Source: Sphingosinicella sp. LHD-64 (GTDB lineage Bacteria > Pseudomonadota > Alphaproteobacteria > Sphingomonadales > Sphingomonadaceae). From it: a stretch of DNA of 64,000 nucleotides. A program made the translations under genes and the position numbers. Positions within the stretch are counted from its first letter, which is position 1, and every line of letters starts with the position of its first letter. Below are positions 1-8,052 of this stretch, piece after piece. The stretch is from positions 1 through 64,000 of the forward strand of contig NZ_JAVIFV010000003.1 of the NCBI RefSeq assembly GCF_031157375.1, read 5' to 3'. The notes under the pieces were generated by a model. The model was not told the origin of the DNA. It did not search any database and worked only from the letters and a program-made list of their open reading frames with translations.

Positions 1-305
1 GGGGAGAGGGTTGGGGTGAGGGGGTTCTGCCTCCGAGAATGGTCCCAAATGCCCGACACCCTCACCCTGCCCTCTCCCTCAAGGGAGAGGGTACAAAACT
101 GAATGTCGATCCGTCCTAGGGGTGGGTGCGAGCGCAGCGAGCCTCTGATCTCCAAAGGAGCGCCCTCGGCGCTACCCACCCCAGACCCCTTCCTTCCAGG
201 GAGGGGAGTAACGTCCGCAATGGTCGAAAGCAGACTCCCTCGATTGTTGGATACAAATAGGACTTCGTCTGATCGCCGCGACTCGGGGCTTGACGATCGA
301 CAGAA
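1..305. repeat. Gene-free left edge with G/A- and C/T-rich inverted repeats
   Basis: No convincing gene lies here. Bases 1-22 (a GGGGAGAGGGTTGGGGTGAG-type run) are complemented by 58-80 (ACCCTCACCCTGCCCTCTCC...), giving a long imperfect hairpin. Nested in its right side, 70-91 is a perfect palindrome of 10-base arms (CCCTCTCCCT / AGGGAGAGGG) around CA. A related weaker hairpin sits at about 178-210. Elements of this type are common between genes in Proteobacteria and are not known to encode protein. The short reading frames over the region lack codon bias and ribosome sites. Confidence 0.6.
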
Positions 306-328
306 CATGTAACATGTAAAGTTACATG
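306..328. promoter_or_regulatory. Perfect inverted repeat over the Rrf2 start codon, likely autoregulatory operator
   Basis: CATGTAAC (306-313) and GTTACATG (321-328) are exact reverse complements separated by 7 bases. The right arm contains the ATG (326-328) of the Rrf2 gene. Rrf2 proteins bind dyads as dimers and commonly repress their own promoter, so self-control of the regulator-methyltransferase pair is the natural inference. Overlap with the start codon implies a very short or absent leader, or translational masking. Confidence 0.65.
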
Positions 329-799
329 AAAAGAGACAGCCGATTGTCCGGCGTGCTCCACGTGCTGTTGCACATGGCCGAGCACAAGGGCCCGATGACG
401 TCCGAGGTGCTCGCACAGGCGATGTGCACCAATCCGGTGGTGATCCGGCGGATCATGGCCGGCCTGCGGGACCGGGGTTACGTCCGCTCGGAGAAAGGCC
501 ATGGCGGCGGCTGGACGATCGCCCGCGATCTTTCGACCGTGACGCTGCGCGACGTCTACGAGGCGCTCGGCCGTCCGCCGCTGCTTGCCATGGGCAATCG
601 CACCGAGGCGCCCGGCTGCCTCGTCGAGCAGGCCGTGAATGCGGCGCTCGGCGAGACGTTCGAGGCGGCGGAGACGCTGCTGCTGTCACGCCTCGGCGAG
701 ATCACGCTGGCCGAACTCGGCGCCGATTTCCATCGCCGCCTCAGCGCGCGAGGGGGTCGCGAGAACCTGGACGCAATCCATCCGGCGCCTGCGGCATGA
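326..799 (+). CDS. Rrf2 family transcriptional regulator
   Basis: This 157-residue protein has the Rrf2 winged-helix layout: an N-terminal helix, a helix-turn-helix at about residues 25-50 (SEVLAQAM...[11 protein letters not shown]) and the GHGGGW wing at about 58-62, followed by the T-L-R-D-V-Y-E-A-L dimerisation segment. Only two cysteines are visible (C34 and C97), so the three-Cys Fe-S cluster of IscR/NsrR members is absent; thiol or effector sensing of the YwnA type is more likely. The stop overlaps the methyltransferase start by four bases (ATGA), so the two are translationally coupled and the methyltransferase is the obvious regulatory target. The perfect dyad at 306-328 is the candidate operator. 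Confidence 0.85.
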   Translation: MKRDSRLSGVLHVLLHMAEHKGPMTSEVLAQAMCTNPVVIRRIMAGLRDRGYVRSEKGHGGGWTIARDLSTVTLRDVYEALGRPPLLAMGNRTEAPGCLVEQAVNAALGETFEAAETLLLSRLGEITLAELGADFHRRLSARGGRENLDAIHPAPAA

Positions 800-1479
800 G
801 CGCGTTCCTCGCCCATTTCTCCGATCCCGACGCCGTCGCCCGCTATGCCGAGGGCCCGCCGCGATACGTGCCGGGCCTCGCCGATCTGCACCGGATGACC
901 GCCATCCTGCTCGGCGAGCGTGCACCGGCCGATGCACGGGTCCTCGTTCTCGGCGCCGGCGGCGGGCTCGAGCTGAGGGCTCTCGCCGAAGCCCGTCCGG
1001 GCTGGACGTTCGACGGCGTCGATCCGGCCGCCGAAATGCTGAAGCTGGCCGAGCGAACGCTCGGGCCGATGGCCCCGCGCGCCACGCTGCACGAAGGGTA
1101 TATCGACTGTGCGCCGGACGGACCATTCGACGCGGCCGTCTGCCTGCTGACCTTGCATTTCCTGGGGCGGGAGGAACGCCTGCGTACGGAACGCGAGATC
1201 CGCCAGCGGCTCAGACCTAGAGCGCCTTTCGTGATGGCCCATTCGAGCTTCCCGCAGGACCCCGCCGAACGGGATGTCTGGCTGTCGCGCTATGCGGCCT
1301 TCGCCATCGCCTCGGGTGCCGATCCGGATCAGGCCCGGGGCGCCCGCACGGCGGTCGCGGCGCATCTGAACCTGCTCGATCCCGAAGAAGACGAAGCGGT
1401 TCTCCGCGATGCCGGTTTCACCGGCGTCCGTCTCTTTTATGCCGCGTTCACGTGGCGCGGCTGGATCGCCTGCGCCTGA
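796..1479 (+). CDS. Class I SAM-dependent methyltransferase
   Basis: The ATG at 796 was chosen because it overlaps the stop of the regulator, giving 227 residues of normal methyltransferase size; the open frame extends upstream but only as a shadow of the Rrf2 gene. Motif I (VLVLGAGGG, about residues 49-57) is the SAM-binding glycine loop, followed by the acidic ribose-binding residue in FDGVDPA and a motif near [14 protein letters not shown]. The C-terminus ends in an [12 protein letters not shown] segment typical of small-molecule methyltransferases. The substrate cannot be told from sequence. Coupling to an Rrf2 regulator suggests an induced stress or detoxification role, which is inference. 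Confidence 0.85.
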   Translation: MSAFLAHFSDPDAVARYAEGPPRYVPGLADLHRMTAILLGERAPADARVLVLGAGGGLELRALAEARPGWTFDGVDPAAEMLKLAERTLGPMAPRATLHEGYIDCAPDGPFDAAVCLLTLHFLGREERLRTEREIRQRLRPRAPFVMAHSSFPQDPAERDVWLSRYAAFAIASGADPDQARGARTAVAAHLNLLDPEEDEAVLRDAGFTGVRLFYAAFTWRGWIACA

Positions 1480-1570
1480 TCCCGCCCGCCTCACGGCATC
1501 GCTCATGCGCCCTGGCGCCGGACCCAGCGTTCGGCTTGACACCTCTCCTCTCCCTCTCCACATCCACCTC

Positions 1571-1858
1571 ATGGCCAACGAACCGATGCTGTGCCCGATC
1601 GACCGCTCGCCGCTCACCATGTCGGAGCGGCAGGGAATCGAGATCGATTATTGCCCCACTTGCCGGGGCGTCTGGCTGGACCGCGGCGAGCTCGACAAAA
1701 TCATCGAGCGCAGCGCCGCCGCGCCGCCTCCGTCACAGCCGGAGCCGCGTCACAGCCGCGAACCCTATCGCGACCATGACGACCGCCGCCACTACGGCGA
1801 CCACGGCCGCGGCTATCCGAAGCGGCGCAAGTCGTTCCTCGAGGAATTGTTCGACTAG
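1571..1858 (+). CDS. Zinc-ribbon (zf-TFIIB type) protein
   Basis: This 95-residue protein has the zf-TFIIB pattern: CPID near residue 8, a GIEIDYCPTCRGVWLDRGEL core with C28 and C31, then a His/Arg/Tyr/Asp-rich tail and a KRRKSFLEELFD C-terminus. The second Cys of the first knuckle is Asp (CPID), a variant I recall as common in alphaproteobacterial members. The family is annotated as a putative transcription-factor-like zinc finger, but its bacterial function is unknown. The ATG at 1571 is the first residue that gives the expected N-terminus. Confidence 0.8.
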   Translation: MANEPMLCPIDRSPLTMSERQGIEIDYCPTCRGVWLDRGELDKIIERSAAAPPPSQPEPRHSREPYRDHDDRRHYGDHGRGYPKRRKSFLEELFD

Positions 1859-1880
1859 GACTTCGGCGGCTTCCGCTTCT

Positions 1881-1957
1881 CGTCATTCCGGCGAAAGCCG
1901 GAATCTCACTGCCTGTCGGACAAGAGAAGAGGGATTCCAGCTTTCGCTGGAATGACG
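1881..1957. repeat. REP-like intergenic inverted repeat (family A)
   Basis: CGTCATTCCGGCGAAAGCC... (1881 onward) and its inverse ...GCTTTCGCTGGAATGACG (to 1956) flank a 25-30 base centre. A second copy of this type is at 25863-25949. It lies in the gap before queF, may fold into a hairpin in RNA and may act as a transcript stabiliser or terminator. Confidence 0.8.
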
Positions 1958-1997
1958 GTGTTTCTTTTCCCCGGCCACACGCTCTAAGTAGGCGGCC

Positions 1998-2444
1998 ATG
2001 GCACTCACCCATCTCGGCCAGACCAGCGCCCTTCCGGCCTCGCCGGACGAGGCGGTGCTCGACTATGTCCCGAACCCGCGGCCCGGGCGGCCGTATCTGG
2101 TGCGCTTCACCGCGCCGGAATTCACCTCGCTGTGCCCGGTCACCGGCCAGCCCGATTTCGCCCATCTCGTCATCGACTATGCGCCCGGCGGGACGATCGT
2201 GGAATCCAAGTCGCTGAAGCTGTTCCTCGCTTCGTTCCGCAATCATGCCGGCTTCCACGAGGCCGTCACGGTGGGGATCGCCGAGCGGCTGACGCAAGAG
2301 ATGCAGCCGTTGTGGCTGCGGATCGGCGGCTACTGGTACCCGCGCGGCGGCATCCCGATCGACGTGTTCTGGCAGTCGGGCGCCGCGCCCGAGGGCCTGT
2401 GGATTCCCGACCAGGGCGTCGCGCCCTATCGCGGACGTGGCTGA
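1998..2444 (+). CDS. queF: NADPH-dependent 7-cyano-7-deazaguanine reductase
   Basis: QueF reduces preQ0 to preQ1 in queuosine biosynthesis in the cytoplasm. The 148-residue length matches the unimodular (YkvM) type. Diagnostic motifs are all present: [13 protein letters not shown] with the thioimide-forming C46 and acid D53, the QueF signature ESKSLK at 69-74 for NADPH binding, and the FRNHAGFHE segment at 80-88. The gene overlaps the following reductase gene by 8 bases, so the two are probably co-translated. No other que genes are in the window. Confidence 0.95.
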   Translation: MALTHLGQTSALPASPDEAVLDYVPNPRPGRPYLVRFTAPEFTSLCPVTGQPDFAHLVIDYAPGGTIVESKSLKLFLASFRNHAGFHEAVTVGIAERLTQEMQPLWLRIGGYWYPRGGIPIDVFWQSGAAPEGLWIPDQGVAPYRGRG

Positions 2445-3489
2445 GCTTCCCGACAACCCCAGAATCGTCATCCACGGCGCCGGTTCGATCGGCTGCTGGA
2501 TCGGCGGCGCGTGGTTGGCGTCGGGGCTGGATATCACGCTGCTCGGCAGACCGTCGGTCCGCGACGAGATCGCCGCCAACGGCCTGACCCTCACCGACAG
2601 CGAGAAGCGGCGGATCGAGCTGAGGCCCGACGAGGTCGAGGTCGGCGTCCATCCGAAGCTGCTGCGACAGGCGGACGTCATCGTCCTCGCGGTCAAGAGC
2701 ACCGGCACGGCGGTGGCGGCGAAGGAGATCGCGAAGCACGGCCGCAAGGGCGCCACCGTGATCAGCTTCCAGAACGGCGTCAGCAATGTCGAGACGCTGA
2801 AGGCCGCCCTTCCCGGCTTCACCGTGCTGCACGGCATGGTCCCGTTCAATGTCGCCCACATGGGCAATGGCCGCTGGCACAAGGGCGTGGCAGGCACGCT
2901 CTGGGCCGAGGATCATCCGGTGACCCGCGTGCTCGCCGAACGGATCGGCGCGAAGCCGGGCGGCCTCACCCTGTCCGGCAACATGACCGGCGTCGCCTGG
3001 GGCAAGCTGCTGGTCAATCTCAACAATGCGGTGAACGCACTCTCCGGCCGGCCGCTGCTCGAAGAACTCGGCAACCGCGACTATCGCCGGGTCTGGGCGG
3101 CAGCGCAGGTCGAGGGGCTGGAGCTGCTGAAGGCGGCCGGAATCGAGCCGGCCAAGATCGGCCCCTTCCCGCCCCATCTCTTCCCGCACATCGTCGCCGC
3201 GCCCGACTGGCTGTTCAACTCGACGGTACTGAAGCTCTACAAGATCGACGCCGATGCCCGCTCCTCCATGGCTGACGATTTCGCCGCCGGCCGCGCGACC
3301 GAGATCGAGTACCTGAATGGCGAGGTGGTCAGCCTCGCCCGCCGGCTCGGGCGCGAGGCGCCGGTCAACGCAGCGATCGTCGATCTGGTCCGGCAGGCGG
3401 AGGCCGGCGTGGAGCGCGCCTGGGACGGCGCGGCGCTGCGCCGGCAGGTCCTCGCCGGCCATCGGGGAGCCGCAGGTTTCGGCTATTGA
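2437..3489 (+). CDS. 2-dehydropantoate 2-reductase family protein
   Basis: A 350-residue Rossmann enzyme with a GTG start overlapping queF. The N-terminal GAGSIG (residues 14-19) binds NADP, the VLAVKST segment carries the conserved Lys, and QNGV and the [16 protein letters not shown] helix are hallmarks of the ApbA/PanE fold. It would reduce ketopantoate to pantoate for coenzyme A synthesis. Many genomes carry several PanE paralogues with other 2-oxo-acid substrates, so the assignment to pantothenate synthesis is probable but not proved; it is somewhat longer than E. coli PanE. Confidence 0.85.
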   Translation: MAELPDNPRIVIHGAGSIGCWIGGAWLASGLDITLLGRPSVRDEIAANGLTLTDSEKRRIELRPDEVEVGVHPKLLRQADVIVLAVKSTGTAVAAKEIAKHGRKGATVISFQNGVSNVETLKAALPGFTVLHGMVPFNVAHMGNGRWHKGVAGTLWAEDHPVTRVLAERIGAKPGGLTLSGNMTGVAWGKLLVNLNNAVNALSGRPLLEELGNRDYRRVWAAAQVEGLELLKAAGIEPAKIGPFPPHLFPHIVAAPDWLFNSTVLKLYKIDADARSSMADDFAAGRATEIEYLNGEVVSLARRLGREAPVNAAIVDLVRQAEAGVERAWDGAALRRQVLAGHRGAAGFGY

Positions 3490-3567
3490 GCGCGCCTGCG
3501 AATTGACAGCCGCGCGGGTCGGGCGCATCGCCGCCCTACCACAGCCATACACCAGTGAGTCCCGCCC

Positions 3568-6222
3568 ATGCGCCTGCTGCCGATCGTCTCCGCTCTTGCC
3601 CTCGCTACCGCCATCGCGCTTCCGGTCTACGCGACGGCGCAGACCGTCGCGCCGGCGGCGGAACGATCGGACAGCCGGCCGGAAATCCCGACCCAGCTGC
3701 CGCGCACCGCCCGCCCGCTTCACTATGCGATCAACGTCGTGCCGGATGCCGCGAACCTGCGCTTCACCGCGACCGCGAGAATCGACATCGAGATATTGCA
3801 GCCGACTGACACGATCACGGTCAACGCGGTGAACCTCACCTTCAATTCGGTCCGGATCGACGCGCTCGGCCGCCCGCCCTCGGCCACCGTCACCACCGAC
3901 GAGGCGGCGCAGACCGCCACCTTCCGTTTCCCGCAGGCCCTGCCCGCCGGCCGCCATCGCCTCGCCATCGACTATGCCGGCCGGATCGAGACCCAGGCCG
4001 CCGGCCTGTTCGCGCTCGACTATCAGGATGGCGAGACGCAGAAGCGCGCGCTCTTCACCCAGTTCGAGGCGCCGGACGCACGCCGATTCTTCCCCGGCTG
4101 GGACGAGCCCAATTTCCGCACGCCCTACGACCTCACCGTCACCGTGCCGGCCGGCCAGACTGCCGTCAGCAATATGCCTGAGGCGCGGCGGCAGGCGCGG
4201 CCGGACGGCAGCGCGGTCGTCACCTTCCAGACCACCCCGGCGATGTCGAGCTACCTGCTCTTCCTCGGCATGGGCGAGTTCGACCGGATCACCACCCAGG
4301 CCGGCGGCGCCGAAATCGGCATCGTTACCCGCCGCGGTGCCGGCGAGCAGGGCCGCTGGGCGCTGGAGAGCGCGGCGCGCATCCTGCCCTGGTACAACGA
4401 CTATTTCGGCACGCCCTATCCTCTGCCGAAGCTCGATAATATCGCCGGGCCGGGCACCAGCCAGTTCTTCAGCGCAATGGAGAATTGGGGGGCTATCTTC
4501 AGCTTCGAGAACATCCTGCTGGTCGATCCGGCGATCACCACCGAGAGCCGCCGCCAGGCGATCTTCGAGGTCGCCGCGCACGAAATGGCGCATCAATGGT
4601 TCGGCGATCTCGTCACCATGGCCTGGTGGGACGATCTCTGGCTGAACGAGGGCTTCGCCTCGTGGATGGCGACCAAGGCGACGGCGGCGCTGCATCCCGA
4701 ATGGGAGCCTTTGCTCGGCCGCATCGACGGGCGCGAATCCGCGATCCAGCTCGATTCGCTGAGGACCACCCATCCGGTCGTCCAGCACATCACCACCGTC
4801 GAGCAGATGAGCCAGGCGTTCGACGCCATCACCTACCAGAAGGGTGAGGCCGTCATCACCATGCTCGAGGACTATGTCGGCGACGAAGGCTGGCGCAACG
4901 GCGTGCGTGCCTACGTCGCGCAGCACCGGCTCGGCAACACCCAGAGCGACGACCTCTGGGAAGCGATCGAGCGTGCCGCCAACCGCCCGGTTACCGCGAT
5001 TGCGCACGATTTCATCATGCAGCCCGGCGTGCCGCTGATCCGCGTCGAAGGCGGCCAGTGCACCGGCGGCCGGACGCAGTTGGCGCTGACGCAGGGGCAA
5101 TTCAGCCGCGACAACCGGGAAGGCCAGTCCCTTCGCTGGCGCGTGCCCGTGATCGCGGCGGCAGGCGGCGAGGAGCTGCGCACCCTGGTCGAAGGCGGAT
5201 CGGCGAACGCGACCGTGCCGGGCTGCGGCCCGCTCGTCGTCAACTATGGCCAGGCGGGCTATTACCGGACGCTCTACAGCGCCGATCTGCTGGGTCGGCT
5301 GGTCCGCGATTTCCGGCAGCTGCGCCCGATCGACCAGATCGGCCTGCTCGCGGACAATTGGGGCCTCGGCCTCGCCGGCTACCAGTCGGCATCGGTCGCG
5401 CTGGATATGGCCGATGCAGCCGCGCCGGACGCCAATGGCCGGGTCTGGCTGCGCGTCGCCGGCATCCTCGCCTCGATCGACGGCATGTACGAGGGCGATG
5501 CGGCGCACCAGGCGCTGGTCTCGCGCTATGCCACGGCGAGGCTCGGGCCGGTGCTGGAACGTCTCGGTTGGAGCGCTCGGCCCAACGAATCGGCCAATGA
5601 CGCGGTGTTGCGCGACGAGCTGATCGGCACGCTCGGCCTGCTTCGCGACCCGGAGGTCGTTTCCGAGGCCAACCGCCGCTTCGCCGCCAACGATTCGTCG
5701 GTCACAGCCGGGCCGCTGCGCCAGACCCTGCTTTCGATCGTCGCCTACAATGCCGACGCGGCGACCTGGGATCGGTTGCGCGTCATGGCACGGGACGAAC
5801 GCAACCCGCTGGTCAAGGGTCAGCTCTACCAGCTGCTCGGCGGCGCGCAGGACGAAGCGCTCGCCCGCCGCGCGCTGGAGCTGGCGCTGACCGAAGAGCC
5901 GGGCGCGACCAATGCCAGCCAGATCATCTCGTCGGTCGCGACGGTCCATCCGGATCTCGCCTTCGATTTCGCCCTCGCCAACCGGGAGCGGGTCGAGACC
6001 CTGGTCGATGCCTCCTCGCGCTCGCGCTATCTCGCCGGCCTCGCCTCACGCTCGGCCGATCCGGCGATGGTGCAGAAGCTCGGCGCCTATGCCGACCAGC
6101 ATCTGACGCCGCAATCGCGCGCACCGGCCGACCGCGCCATCGCCTCGATCCAGGATCGCGTGCGGGTGCGCCGCGAGCGGCTGCCCGATATCACCCGCTG
6201 GTTCGAGGCGCGGCGGGGCTGA
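3568..6222 (+). CDS. M1 family zinc aminopeptidase, exported
   Basis: An 884-residue metallopeptidase that removes N-terminal residues from peptides. It begins with a signal peptide (about residues 1-25, cleaved near YATAQT). The SAMEN exopeptidase motif is at 302-306, the zinc site HEMAH at 338-342 with the third ligand E361 in WLNEGFAS, and the transition-state Tyr at about 423 (TYQKGE). A C-terminal ERAP1-like helical domain follows. Export implies a periplasmic or outer-surface role in peptide use. It stands alone, downstream of the PanE-like gene. Confidence 0.93.
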   Translation: MRLLPIVSALALATAIALPVYATAQTVAPAAERSDSRPEIPTQLPRTARPLHYAINVVPDAANLRFTATARIDIEILQPTDTITVNAVNLTFNSVRIDALGRPPSATVTTDEAAQTATFRFPQALPAGRHRLAIDYAGRIETQAAGLFALDYQDGETQKRALFTQFEAPDARRFFPGWDEPNFRTPYDLTVTVPAGQTAVSNMPEARRQARPDGSAVVTFQTTPAMSSYLLFLGMGEFDRITTQAGGAEIGIVTRRGAGEQGRWALESAARILPWYNDYFGTPYPLPKLDNIAGPGTSQFFSAMENWGAIFSFENILLVDPAITTESRRQAIFEVAAHEMAHQWFGDLVTMAWWDDLWLNEGFASWMATKATAALHPEWEPLLGRIDGRESAIQLDSLRTTHPVVQHITTVEQMSQAFDAITYQKGEAVITMLEDYVGDEGWRNGVRAYVAQHRLGNTQSDDLWEAIERAANRPVTAIAHDFIMQPGVPLIRVEGGQCTGGRTQLALTQGQFSRDNREGQSLRWRVPVIAAAGGEELRTLVEGGSANATVPGCGPLVVNYGQAGYYRTLYSADLLGRLVRDFRQLRPIDQIGLLADNWGLGLAGYQSASVALDMADAAAPDANGRVWLRVAGILASIDGMYEGDAAHQALVSRYATARLGPVLERLGWSARPNESANDAVLRDELIGTLGLLRDPEVVSEANRRFAANDSSVTAGPLRQTLLSIVAYNADAATWDRLRVMARDERNPLVKGQLYQLLGGAQDEALARRALELALTEEPGATNASQIISSVATVHPDLAFDFALANRERVETLVDASSRSRYLAGLASRSADPAMVQKLGAYADQHLTPQSRAPADRAIASIQDRVRVRRERLPDITRWFEARRG

Positions 6223-6233
6223 GGCTCATCCCG

Positions 6234-6318
6234 CCGTCACTGCGAGCGCCGCAGGCGCACGGCAATCCAGACGAGGTGAGTCTGGATCGCCGCGGCGCTA
6301 CGCGCCTCGCGATGACGG
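6234..6318. repeat. REP-like intergenic inverted repeat (family B)
   Basis: Arms of the type CGTCACTGCGAGCG...GGCAATCCAG and CTGGATCGCCGCGGC...TCGCGATGACGG lie between the convergent aminopeptidase and MBL-fold genes. It is the same family as 7927-8047 and 11626-11716, and its place between two converging stops fits a bidirectional terminator. Confidence 0.75.
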
Positions 6319-6327
6319 ATGTATTTT

Positions 6328-7833
6328 TCAATCGACCAGGATCAGCTCGCCAGCGGCGGTGAACGCATATTCGAAGTAGAACCATTTCTTGGTGTCGGAC
6401 TTCGATTCGATCTTGAAGGCGGCGATCAGCCGGTCGCCGTCGGTCTTCACGTAGATCGCGCCATAGACCTCGATATTGGTGCGGGCGAGCTGCCTGACCT
6501 TCGCCTTGAGGTCCTCGCGGGCGGTCTCGGTCGCGCCGGCGGCGACCCGGTCGATGCCGTTCAGGACCGAATCGACCAGCGTCTTTTCCTCACGCTCGCG
6601 GGCCGAGCGCTGGAGCTCGGTCGAGAGCAGCACCGGCGAGGCGCCGCGCCCGAACTTTCCCAGCCGGCCGAGCAGATCCGGGCGCGGATGGACATGGCCT
6701 TCGTCGTCGCCCGAGGAGATGATGAAGCAGGCCGGGTTGACCGTTTCCAGGAAGGCGTCGGTCACCTTCTCCGAGCCGTGATGGCAGACCTTCATCACGT
6801 CGGAGCGGAAACGCTTGCCCGCCTCGGCGATCATCAGCCGGTATTCGGCGGTGCCGGGGAACGGAAAGGCGCTAAGCCCGGCATAATGCTGGAGCAGGAA
6901 GCGCTCGGCCCGGTCGTTGAGATCGCCGCCGAAGAAGATGCTGAACTGGCCGTAGACCAGGCGCAGCAGGATCGAATGACCGTTCTTGGTCTCGCCATAG
7001 TCGCCGATCTTGCGCAGCCGGGGCTTGCCGGCGCCGTTGCGCTCGACGACCGGCCCCAGGACCTCGACCGTATAGCCGCGCGCGTCCGACGGCGCGAAGC
7101 CGGGCATGTAGGACTTGCCGGCCTCGACGGTTCCGTGCCCGGTCGAGAGCATCCGGTAGGATTTGACCTTCGGGTTCTTGATCGCCGCGTTCAGGACCTT
7201 GGGATATTTGAACGCGCCGATCGCGGCTGGATTGCTGAAGATTGCCTCGATCGCCGCATCGTCCTCGGGCAGGCCGGCGAGATATTTCTGGCTGCTGCCC
7301 GGATCGGAGACGAGGCCGCCGAGCTTCGGCCATTCGCCGGCGACCGGCCGTTCGACCAGGCCGTTATGATAGATCGCGCGAAAGCCGATATTGGGATTGG
7401 CGAAGACCGGTAGGAAACCGAGATAATGGTCCTGGTCCGGATGGGTGATCACCGCCGCCTCGAAATTGAACGGGCGATAGGTGCGGAAGCGGCCGCGCAG
7501 GAAGCGCTCCATATTGTCGTCCTCGCCCGCGTCGATGACGATGATGCGCTCGTTCGCGCCGGTCTCGGGCGTGATCAGGACCGCGCCGTCGCCCTGCCCC
7601 ACATCGACGAAGATGATCTCGAGCGGCCGCCGCTCGATCGTCTGGGCCTTGGGGATGAACAGCTCGCGCTTCTTCACCGGATCGCGGCGCGCCCAGATGA
7701 CCTTCAGCCAGCCATCCGGCTCCTCGCTCTCGACGTCGAGGAAATCGCCCCACAGGACCTGCCGGACCTTCTTCTCCCGGTCGGCTTCATACAGGAAAAT
7801 GTTTCTGCCAAGCCCGACGAACCGCGTCGCCAT
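6328..7833 (-). CDS. Stand-alone ComEC/Rec2-like MBL-fold hydrolase
   Basis: A 501-residue soluble protein with the metallo-beta-lactamase fold of the ComEC C-terminal domain: FVDVGQGDGAVL at about 75-86, the metal motif HPDQDH at 131-136, FFGGDLN and KVCHHGSEKV further on. There are no membrane segments or ComEC channel domain. About 65 residues precede the MBL domain and about 100 follow (charged helix, then a beta-rich end). Related stand-alone proteins are often annotated only as competence-related hydrolases, and the ComEC MBL domain is thought to act as a nuclease on DNA, so a nucleic-acid substrate is inferred. No defence or competence neighbours are visible. Confidence 0.75.
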   Translation of the reverse strand: MATRFVGLGRNIFLYEADREKKVRQVLWGDFLDVESEEPDGWLKVIWARRDPVKKRELFIPKAQTIERRPLEIIFVDVGQGDGAVLITPETGANERIIVIDAGEDDNMERFLRGRFRTYRPFNFEAAVITHPDQDHYLGFLPVFANPNIGFRAIYHNGLVERPVAGEWPKLGGLVSDPGSSQKYLAGLPEDDAAIEAIFSNPAAIGAFKYPKVLNAAIKNPKVKSYRMLSTGHGTVEAGKSYMPGFAPSDARGYTVEVLGPVVERNGAGKPRLRKIGDYGETKNGHSILLRLVYGQFSIFFGGDLNDRAERFLLQHYAGLSAFPFPGTAEYRLMIAEAGKRFRSDVMKVCHHGSEKVTDAFLETVNPACFIISSGDDEGHVHPRPDLLGRLGKFGRGASPVLLSTELQRSAREREEKTLVDSVLNGIDRVAAGATETAREDLKAKVRQLARTNIEVYGAIYVKTDGDRLIAAFKIESKSDTKKWFYFEYAFTAAGELILVD

Positions 7834-7926
7834 CCGCCCCTCTCCCGCCAGAGGACCAAGTGGTTTGTAGCATAACGTCGTTCGACAACGGACTCTTTAC
7901 TTGTCCGTTACAAAGCAACCTCACCC

Positions 7927-8047
7927 CCGTCGTGCGAGGAGCGAAGCGACGAAGCAATCCAGCCCGCTTCGGAGGCCGAACTGGATTGCTTCGCGGAGTT
8001 CATCCTGAGCGACGCCGCAGGCGGCGTCGAAGTGCTCGCAATGACGG
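7927..8047. repeat. REP-like intergenic inverted repeat (family B)
   Basis: The left part reads ...CGTGCGAGGAGCGAAGCGAC, GAAGCAATCCAG; the centre carries the inverse CTGGATTGCTTCGC; the right end is TCGCAATGACGG. An extra internal arm (GACGCCGCAGGCGGCGTC, about 8010-8029) makes this copy longer than the others. It lies just after the OPT gene stop and before the promoter of the MBL gene. Confidence 0.85.
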
Positions 8048-8052
8048 CCTGA

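Noticed and set aside
116-502. Minus-strand frame opposite the Rrf2 gene
   Set aside because: It is a mirror of the strong codon bias of the plus-strand gene, has no ribosome site and no family features.
2266-5949. A 1227-residue minus-strand frame over queF, the reductase and the aminopeptidase
   Set aside because: Very long antisense frames are expected in G/C-rich genes. The plus-strand genes carry complete motifs; this frame shows only low-complexity Arg/Ala/Gly/Asp text.
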